Below, in pieces: positions 56,424 through 64,000 of a DNA stretch of 64,000 nt. The stretch is from Pinus tabuliformis. Its lineage: Eukaryota > Streptophyta > Pinopsida > Pinales > Pinaceae. The stretch is from NCBI GenBank assembly GCA_031772625.1, contig CM062818.1, positions 1,677,552,667 through 1,677,616,666 on the forward strand, read 5' to 3'. The notes beneath the pieces were generated by a model, which was not told the origin of the DNA, made no database searches, and saw only the letters and a program-made list of their open reading frames with translations. The position numbers and the translations under genes are program-made. How positions within the stretch are numbered: the first letter of the stretch is position 1; each line of letters opens with the position of its first letter.

Positions 56424-57857
56424 TCCAGCACCAAAATGTAAAAAATTTGAAGATTTTTGAGCATTTTGAAAATTTTTGGTAAAATTACAGGTTTTTCCCA
56501 AGAACTGGTCTCACCCTGGGTGAGACCAGTTTGAAGGGCTGCTCGGAATTTTGCAAAATTGGCATTTTTGGAAAGGGCATTCAAAAATAAAAATTACCAA
56601 TACTTGGGAGAAGCCTGATTTTGAGTTTTGAGCCTCCAAAAGCTCAAAATACACCTAAAAAATGACTTTCTGCCCACTTTTTGAGTTGCAGAAAGTTACC
56701 TTGGGAGAAATGGTTTTTGAGGGGTCAAATCAACACCAAATTCAGAAATTCCACTTGGGATGGAAAGTAGACAGGCCAAGATTTCCAATGAGCCATTTTG
56801 CACCTGATTTGGATCAGTGAAACCCACTCAAAAACAGCTGTAAAGGGGCGCGACCAGAACTTCCAGATTTGCCAGAATTGCCATTTTCGGTCAAAAAACA
56901 CTGTTTTGACTATGGTTGACCATTTTTACTTGTAGATGATGGATGAATGTAATATTTTCATGGTAATTTTATAGGCTTTATCTTTCTTTACTCTTCTAGA
57001 AGCTTCTTTGATGTAAATAGTTAATATTTAATGCATGGATAGGCTTCCTAACTTTTAGAGGCAAGTTGTTGTGCTGGCCTATTATCTAGTGACTGATTTA
57101 GAATTAGTTGTAACAGCTCCTAGGAAGCTGAGCTCGACCCCTAGAGGTGGGGGAAGAGGTTTGACCTTCTATATTATGCCTTCTCTTTCTCATTTTGATG
57201 GTTGGACTCTTGTGTAAGGAAGCTTTATTGTATATTGTGCATCTATTTCTGCAATTGAAGGCAAGGAAAGCCAGGGTTTTACAGACATCTTTGAGGATTC
57301 TTGTGGATCTGATTGTTGATGGTGTGTTCTCTACATGTTCTTGTAAGTTTGTTTATGTGTTTCACATCTCTCTTATGCTTCTAAATTGGACAGATGAAGT
57401 GGTAAAGTTTGAACTCATGTTTTGACATGCTCAGCTTTTTAGTTTGTTCAATTTTAATGTTTTCTACTGTCTAGAGAGGATTCGAATTGTGTGTTTGCCC
57501 TCTTTAGCTTCTCCTCTATCATCTCTGATCATCCATCTCAAATTAAAGCATCAGTACTCATTCCTACCTTGCCCCTTAGATCCCCCTGTGAAAACTGTGC
57601 TCAATCCCCGCACCTTGAATTGCACTTCCACCAATTGCCACCAAAAACCCAAAAAAATCATTAAATCAACCCCCTTATCAATTTACTAGCCTAAAATATT
57701 TATTATTAATTGGTCAGCCTAATCATATTGAAAGATCTATCGAATCTGACCCGAGAGAGCCTTCTCATACCTCGTAGGGCTAGCTACGAGGTGAAATGGT
57801 TTGATGTAGCCTTGAGAGTTTGTCTATCTCAGCCTAGGTGAATTCCAAGCGCTAACA
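56424..57857 (+). other. 3' part of F, noncoding
   Basis: About 1.4 kb after the ORF. It begins with T-rich low-complexity DNA; a short inverted repeat, TGGTCTCACC/GGTGAGACCA, lies at 56504-56531. A purine-rich AGGTGGGGGAAGAGG is at about 57144. Short open stretches at 57195 and 57444 have no recognisable features. Confidence 0.45.
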
Positions 57858-57862
57858 GAAAG

Positions 57863-58270
57863 CATGTCAACAACCTTGTTATATATACCTTTCTTATACC
57901 TTATCACCAAGTGTAATCATTGCAATAAACCCATCCATATGAAGTGACTCGCTTGCTGTAGCTTAGTTTGTAATTGCAAGTATTGGAATGGTTGATGATC
58001 AATGTGAATGATAGTTTACTTTCCCATCAAATAATGTTTCCACTTTGTCACACTGTGCACCAATGCATACAGTTCCTTGTCATAAGTATGATAAAAAACT
58101 ACTACACCATTAAAAGTTTCAGAATGGTAACATATGGTCTTACCATGTTGCATCAATACCGCTCCCATGGCATAGTCACTTGTATCTGTTTGTATCTCAA
58201 ATGGCTGTCTTAAATCAGGAAGTGCAAGAATTGGAGTTGTACTGATTCTCTCCTTCAATGCATCAAAAGC
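57863..58270 (-). pseudogene. RNase H of element D
   Basis: The minus strand shows ERISTTPILALPDLRQPFEI, QTDTSDYAMGAVLMQHGKTI (first Asp), SETFNGVVVFYHTYDKELYA (Glu) and TKWKHYLMGK, followed by DHQPFQYLQ and HLVIRYKKGIYNKVVDMLS at the F junction. A stop at about 58016 breaks it. Confidence 0.8.
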
Positions 58271-58276
58271 CTTTTC

Positions 58277-59095
58277 CTACTTTCCGCTCCATTGAAAAAC
58301 TTGCTTAATGCTTGTCAAGGCATGTAATGGAGCTACAATTGAATAAAAGTTAGAAATAAACTTTCTCCAATATTGGGTTTCTCCCAAAAAGATTCTCACC
58401 TTAGTTACATTAGTGGGCTTAGGCCAATCAACAATGAATTTGACCTTTGAGGGATCTATCTTCAATTCACCTCCTCCAACAATATGTCCCAAATAAACTA
58501 ATGAGGTCTTTCCAAACTCACATTTAGACATCTTTAAAAACAAATTTTCTTTCTTCAAGACATCTAAGACTTGTTTCACATGCCTGACATGTTCTTCACG
58601 AGACTTGCTAAATATCAATATGTCATATAAGTATAAAATTACAAAATCATCAAGAAAAGGCCTTAAGACATCATTCATAACTCGCATGAATGTTGCAGGA
58701 GAATTACAAATCCCAAATGGCATAACCAACCATTCAAACAAACCTTGCTTTGTTTTTAAAACTATCTTCCACGTGTCTCTTTCAGCAATCCTAATCTAAT
58801 TATAACCACTTTTCAAGTCCAACTTAGTGAAATACACAACATCTTTCAATTTATCAAGCAAACCATCAATTCGAGGAAGAGGGTAATGATTCTTTACCGT
58901 TATCTTGTTCAAGGCTTTGAAATCTACACACATGTGCCATGTACCATCTTTCTTTGGTACTAACACAATTGGTGACCCACATGGTGATGTGCTTGGTTTG
59001 ATGACCCCTTTGTCAAGAAAATCTTGTATTTGTATTTTAATCTCTGCATTCTCCATAACTGACATCCTAGACATGCCAATGTTTGGAAGAGGACA
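58277..59095 (-). pseudogene. Reverse transcriptase of element D
   Basis: The minus strand shows LDKGVIKPSTSPCGSPIVLV, WHMCVDFKALNKITVKNHYP, YFTKLDLKSGYN then a stop, FEWLVMPFGICNSPATFMRV and [20 protein letters not shown]. The catalytic YLDD is changed to YLYD (about 58620-58632). The thumb LVYLGHIVGGGELKIDPSKV is preserved. Confidence 0.85.
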
Positions 59096-59098
59096 ATA

Positions 59099-59740
59099 TT
59101 ACTGCAATTGGATCTCATGTTGGATACCTCTTTTAGGAGGAAATCCTTTGGGCTCCTGAAAGATCTCACCATATGTGTTAACAACCTCATACAAATCATA
59201 TTTTAACTTTTCATCACATCCTTGGAAATCTTCATTTTCAACATTCTCTTTGGGTTTGATCATCAAGAGTACAAAGTTCTTACTAGCATTGACTAGCCTC
59301 TTCATTTGTCCAAAATTTACAAGTGAAAAATTCAACTTCTTGTTATGTGCTCTAACAATGTACTCAACTCCATTTTTAAACAAGTGATATTTGTTCTCAT
59401 GGCGATGAAAGATGGCTCTCCTATCATATAGATATGGGCTTCCCAAAACAATACCACAAATATCAAGTGGAATGACATCAAGTTCTACCTCATCTATAAA
59501 GTTTGCAGTGATGGCAAATCTTAATTTACATCTTTTTGTCACATGCAATTTTGCATTATCACATGTCCAACCTAAAAGATATGGTTTAGGATGAGGAGTT
59601 GTTTCCAAATTCAATTTCTTGATAGTGTCTTCAGAAATGACGTTTATTTGTGAACCACTATCAAACAAAGAATCTATCTTGGTATGTTTTGAAATGACTC
59701 TAATGTGAAAAAAAAATATTCTTTCCTTTTAATGTTGAGT
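59099..59740 (-). pseudogene. Protease of element D
   Basis: A 189-codon open stretch starts just before LFDSGSQINVISEDTIKKLN (DSG active site) and continues with LDICGIVLGSPYLYDRRAIF and IFQEPKGFPPKRGIQHEIQL, the protease and protease-RT linker of this Ty3 family. It ends in a stop at 59099. Confidence 0.8.
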
Positions 59741-60990
59741 TTCGTTAAAGCTAATACTTGAAGAACTAGTACTTGCAATAGAGTCCTTACCTTTGAGTCC
59801 CATGGCTATGATATTTTTTTCATCCCCAGAGTCGGATCCTAAATCATGTTGTGTAGTTGCAACAATCTTTTGTTCCCCTTTGTTGTTAAACTTTTTGGGT
59901 TTGATTTCAGGATGAAGTTTCCAACAATGGTCTTCATCATGTCTTTCTTTTAAACAATGTTTACAAGTGAGTTATTCTACCTCTTTCTTGACTGATGGTT
60001 TTTTCTTATTTTTTCCTTTGAATTTCCACTTTCCTTTGTCACCATTCTTGAATGTATTTTTTCTGCCCTCTTGAGGGACATTTCCCCCCCTTACTTCTAA
60101 ATGAGTTGCCTATACACAAACTTCATAAATTTTTGTAGGGTTAAACATGAGAATTGTGTGTCTAAAATAACTATGCAATCCTCCGATGTATTTGATCAAA
60201 GTATCTTGAGAAGACAAATCTATGCCAAAAATTAAAGCCCTTTTTCTAAATTCTTGAGTATAAGATTGCACATTTTTCTCCTGAGCTTGTCTAAAGTTTT
60301 CACAATCCATAATAGCTTTCTGCATGTATACTAATGGATAAAATTTCCTTCTTATTGTAACAACAAAATCATTCCAAGAGGATAAAACCTTACCACGTTT
60401 CTTCATGTCCTCTTAAGTTTTGGATTCCCACCAAATTAGTGTTGCAACTTCCAATCTAAGAGAAGCAAGCTGAATCTTGGTTTCATCATATTTGATTCTT
60501 TGTATCCTGCAATACACTTCAATTTGACGAACCCAATTATCCAATATATCTGCATTTACCTCTCCATTTTACATAGGTAATTTAAAATTAATATCAAGCT
60601 TATGCAAAGGAGTTTTTCCATGACCCCTTAGAAAATTTGGAGGTGTTTGTGAAAGGGTAGAATAAGTTGAAGATGAGGAGGAGGATGGAGGTGAAGGTGG
60701 TGGTTTGTCACCATTCCCTCCATTCCCTTTTGGAGGCTTATCTCCTTTTCCTCCATATCCTTTTGGAGTCTTTGAGCTCTCTCCATAAAATTTGGAATTC
60801 CTCTCCTCACACAAAACCTTAACCATATCAGACATCTCAAAGAATGTTTGTTTGAAAGTTTTCTCATCTTCAGACATCCCTATAGGACCTTCTTCATGTG
60901 CCATGACTATTGAAGCTTGAGGTGTGTTTGTTCTCCTTGAAACAATTTGATATCTTGGCTCCACAGGTTCTCCTTATCTTCTTTTGAGCT
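59741..60990 (-). pseudogene. Gag of element D
   Basis: The minus strand starts at about 60964 with EPRYQIVSRRTNTPQASIVM. It has a GGKGDKPPKGNGGNGDKPPP and poly-Ser linker, capsid helices (DNWVRQIEVYCRIQRIKYDE; FYPLVYMQKAIMDCENFRQA; YIGGLHSYFRHTILMFNPTK) and a complete zinc knuckle CKHCLKERHDEDHC at about 59935-59975. Stops at 60569 and 60412 and near 60110 break it. Confidence 0.8.
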
Positions 60991-61048
60991 TCAACCTTGT
61001 AAGCATCGTAATACACTTGTAAACAAATCAAACCTTCAAAATAACCTG

Positions 61049-61062
61049 TTGCTCTTATACCA
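61049..61062 (-). promoter_or_regulatory. Primer-binding site of element D
   Basis: Minus-strand TGGTATAAGAGCAA lies three bases inside the 5' LTR end CAAATCA. It matches the initiator-Met tRNA site with one difference (C to A). Confidence 0.7.
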
Positions 61063-61065
61063 AAA

Positions 61066-62433
61066 TGATTTGTATGTGTAAAATTGAATATTTTTAACAA
61101 TTTACAAGTTAAATCTATGTGTTTTGGGTAGAGGACCAATTTAATAAACACATAAACAAGTAAATTTTAACCATAATTTACAGCTAAACAAAGACAAAAT
61201 AAGCATATATGAAACACATAACACAAAGCATGATAAAGGAGTTCACCCCTCTCCTAGTCCAACTTGCAATGTAGGGTCTATTTAAATAAAATGATCAAAA
61301 TTATGTTTACATGATTTTACATATCTCAAATAGAAAAATTGATGTCTCCAATGGATCCAACACTATCAAAAACCCCCATTTTAGTTCTTTATGCACCTCA
61401 TTTGGCCAAAAATTGAGTAAGTTATGACTATTTCCAGTTGTTTCTCCATTCTACAACTAATCATCGTCCAATTCGGCCTGAACCTGGCTTGAGAACCCCA
61501 AACCCAAAATCGACGCACAATTCTAGCCTACACTCCCGCTCGACAATCAAAATTATAGGATGGTTAGTCTGCCCATTATACCCCTAGTTCCGAAAATCTT
61601 GGTCATGTGGGGTGCATATGATAGGGTTTAGGGCCAAGATTCCAGGGCCTATATGCCTTGGGGCTGGTCCCATAGGGGTTGGCTCCCTCCGCATCTGCGC
61701 TCCTAGTTTTATGGCCACCATATGGCCTTGGGTCTGGCCCCTATCCAACATTCCACCCATGGTTCCTTATTGGTTCCCAGTCATGGTTTCATTGTTGTAT
61801 ATCATTTGGGCGGTGGTGTATGGGTCTAATCTATAGCCCTTGGTCCCGCCCTTGGATCCTTGTGGGCACAGTGACCCCCAACAACAAATGTTTAATACAT
61901 TACATTTTAAATATAACTCGAAACCTTAACTTGTTAAGAAAAATGCACATGGCAGGTTGGTGTGGGCCTGTGGTGTTTGATGCTAGGTCACAGGTTCGAT
62001 CCTTTGGAGGTCAGTTTGGACCTAAACAAAATTTTTCACGACTATGGGAGGCCATGTGGCAACCAGGGATTGGCCCACATGGCTCCTCTTAATTTTTCCA
62101 CCCAATCAACACTTGAACCAATAAAAAGCCACCAAATCAAACCAATAAAAACATGCCACTTGTCCTACCATTGGCTGATGGGAGGCACAGTGACCCTACC
62201 CAATCATTTCCCAATCAATATATGGACTAGTGATTGGGCATCCCTGCAAACTCATTTTTAAAATTTTAGCTGTTTAGCAAATCAATCAGAACAAAATATT
62301 AGGAGCATACGATATCAGTTTTGAGTGAAACGAGTTGCGTTGGATTCAAATCACTGAGATCTATCTAATTGTTCATGTTTCAAGCATTTTTGAACACTTT
62401 GATTTTTGAGCACTAAACTGATCCATTGGATCA
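61066..62433 (-). repeat. 5' LTR of element D
   Basis: 1,368 bp, TGATTTGTATGTG to CCATTGGATCA, partner of 48877-50335. It also has the tRNA-like A and B boxes (61951, 61994). No gene is supported. Confidence 0.85.
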
Positions 62434-62438
62434 AATAG

Positions 62439-62965
62439 GTCCATGGTATATTTGGTAGAGCCAATGCTAAGTACAAGCAACGCCATGATCAACATCGAGT
62501 GCCACACAAGTTCCAGGTGGGTGACAAACATTGGATACATTTGTAGAAGGAGTGCCTCGCTGGACCCCACTGCAAGATTCACCCACTTTGATATGGGCCA
62601 TACACCATCAACATGGATGTAGGTGACAATTCCTTTGAGCTCAACATCCCAGCATTCCTTGGTCTGCAACCAGTCTTCAATGTAGAATACCTTCAGCCAT
62701 ACTTTTCACCATTGTTGGACACATCCAAACATTGCATAACAACTCACACCAACAGAGATCAACCCAGACTGCATGGAACATGCCACAACTGATCAAATCA
62801 TAGACAAATAGATTAAAAAAACTTTCCAATATAGGATCCAACTATATAAAGTTTTCAAAGTAGACCAACGCCTTCACCAAGGCAAGTGGTTCACCAAAGA
62901 CCAGGTTCAACAGAAATTTCCTCATCTCATGGAGGCCCTGCATGTAATGGGGACCATTGCTTCGT
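62439..62965 (+). pseudogene. Element E integrase C-terminal end
   Basis: The plus strand continues the interrupted integrase with VHGIFGRANAKYKQRHDQHR, VPHKFQVGDKHWIHL then a stop, YGPYTINMDVGDNSFELNIP and VFNVEYLQPYFSPLLDTS (SH3-like C-terminal domain). It ends SHGGPACNGDHCF in one frame or EALHVMGTIAS and a stop in the other. Stops near 62541, 62790 and 62815 disable it. Confidence 0.8.
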
Positions 62966-62978
62966 AAGGGGGGAGGAC
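62966..62978 (+). promoter_or_regulatory. Polypurine tract of element E
   Basis: AAGGGGGGAGGAC precedes the LTR start TGATCCAGGTGG. Together with the preceding GGGGACCATTGCTTC it closely matches element C. Confidence 0.8.
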
Positions 62979-64000
62979 TGATCCAGGTGGATAATGGTGG
63001 CCACCTGCTTATTCCACCTAGATCTCCAGTCAGCTTCATTTGTTTCCTTATTTATTTCAACATTTACTATGTTTAGTAGTTTTTCAGGTCGTGAACTTCT
63101 GAAGCATTTTTGACCCCCTAAACGACATTCTTTTGAGCTCTGCAACAGGCCCACAACTATATGTATGGTGTCACAAATTCTATATTACTCGAAGAGACCT
63201 TTCCAACAAGGTATCATACGCACCAAACAGAGATAATATGACCAAGTTACGACCTCAAGAAGTTGGCTATCCAACTAACCCCAACGAGGCCCACAAAATC
63301 TTGGCGTTACCTCTCTTGGGTTAGGGTTTTCTCTTGTTGTTTAATAATAAGTAGGCCCTTGAGGCTCACTGTAACATAGTTCAGAGGCATGTAGCCACCA
63401 CATCTCTTCTTAGAGATAAGCTATCATCACCTGAGCTAGTTTATTTCCATTATGTTTGTAAGCATATTTCAATATTTTAATATTAATGAAATGAAGTGTT
63501 ATTTCTGCTGCATCTCTATATTTATTGTTATATTTATAATTTGTTGCATTCTTCTTTAAGTTTGAATCATGATTTGTTCTGGTTTAGATTGAATGATTGA
63601 TTTGTTTTAGTTGATTCAATTATTTGATGATGGTAGTGGGTCTAGTATGAAAATTTGATGAAAGGTGGGCTAGAGGTTGATTAGGTGGATCCAATTTGAA
63701 ACATTCTGAAAAGTGATCCACAAGGAATTGAAGATAAGGAGGTTGTAGCTCCCTTCCAGTAGGTGCTGGAGAATGAGAGAATGTTCTAGCCTTCCGAATA
63801 TGGGTGCCTGCGTACTGGTATGAGTCTGCGTCAATACAAGATTGTAAAGAATAATTTTTAAGAAGAAGACAAAGACAAAAAAATCAATGGTTTTTTCCCA
63901 CATCTGGTTTCCACATAAAAATCTTGCTGTTCATATGTGTTGACTATGTGTGTTGATTTATTCTATTCTTACTGCGCTTGTTTACTGTTTAACTAATGTT
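62979..64000 (+). repeat. 3' LTR of element E (to window edge)
   Basis: It starts TGATCCAGGTGGATAATGG and has TTCAGAGGCATGTAGCCAC, CATCTCTT and AGAGATAAGCTA at about 63380-63425, which recur in both ends of element C. An AT-rich stretch with ATTAATGAAATG follows at about 63481. Its right end is not determined; 63500-64000 may be LTR or flanking DNA, and no gene is visible there. Confidence 0.7.

Larger units (their letters stand above)
51874..57857 (+). mobile_element. Insertion F, candidate giant solo LTR
   Basis: A 5,984-bp unit with TGTTAGTG...CGCTAACA ends and an exact 5-bp duplication. I find no direct terminal repeats, primer site, gag or pol inside. One plus-strand reading frame (54882-56423) lies in the right half. 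The combination of TG..CA, 5-bp duplication, no internal domain and an ORF is what a solo LTR of an element like A would look like. A large non-autonomous element with unrecognised ends remains possible. Confidence 0.6.
48877..62433 (-). mobile_element. Ty3 element D, carrying insertion F
   Basis: A minus-strand Ty3 element with LTRs at 48877-50335 and 61066-62433, primer site, polypurine tract and a full set of gag, protease, RT, RNase H and integrase. It is interrupted at 51874-57857 by F. Without F and one duplication it is about 7.6 kb. Protein motifs and LTR ends (TGAT..., ...GATCA) make it a relative of B. Confidence 0.9.

Noticed and set aside
57195-57689. Two short plus-strand open stretches at the right end of F
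   Set aside because: No motif, AT-rich, no conservation to compare; likely noncoding LTR.

Overview
The window looks like heterochromatic, repeat-packed DNA of a land plant with a large genome. The grounds are several Ty3/gypsy and Ty1/copia families, all decayed, an archaeal-type RNase H in one Ty3 pol, and a captured fragment of an IQ-DOMAIN (IQD) gene, a plant family. A gymnosperm or similarly bloated genome would fit, but the species cannot be fixed from the sequence. I see no intact host gene, no tRNA or rRNA gene and no CRISPR array. Nearly all the DNA can be assigned to LTR retrotransposons nested inside one another.

Layout. (I) 1-5920: 3' part of an old Ty3 element, plus strand, with protease tail, gag-like segment, integrase end, a long accessory ORF full of stops and a 3' LTR. 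(H/G) 5921-44361: a copia tandem in which two units share one LTR (7535-8417). Unit H (5921-7534) keeps RT and RNase H. Unit G runs from its primer site at 8418 to its 3' LTR at 43481-44361. (A) 10363-34009, minus strand: a very large Ty3 element inside the G integrase, with LTRs of about 6.8 kb that carry a long sense ORF. (C) 11035-14270, minus strand: a small non-autonomous element inside the left LTR of A, holding an IQD gene fragment. (B) 34129-41360, minus strand: a Ty3 element with a likely chromodomain tail, also in the G integrase. (J) 44362-46485: end of an unclassified LTR element. (E) 46486-48876 and 62439-64000, plus strand: a Ty3 pol, apparently the outermost element. (D) 48877-62433, minus strand: a Ty3 element related to B, inside the E integrase. 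(F) 51874-57857, plus: a 5,984-bp TG..CA insertion in D, best read as a giant solo LTR with its own ORF.

The nest can be read exactly because five insertions have clean junctions: A (GACGA), C (ATCCA), F (GAAAG), and B and D, whose duplications each differ by one C-to-T change. Removing each insertion rejoins an interrupted frame or LTR. The inferred deepest chain is E > J > G > A > C, five levels.

The most unusual features are coding sequence inside LTRs (A, probably F), giving each element two copies of an accessory gene; an accessory ORF with a similar two-part plan (unknown globular part, then charged coiled coil) in three families (I, A, F); an archaeal-type RNase H placed before RT in A; and the IQD-bearing element C, whose 3' end matches that of E, suggesting it was moved by an E-type Ty3 element. 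Functional assignments come from motifs read by eye; no search was run.
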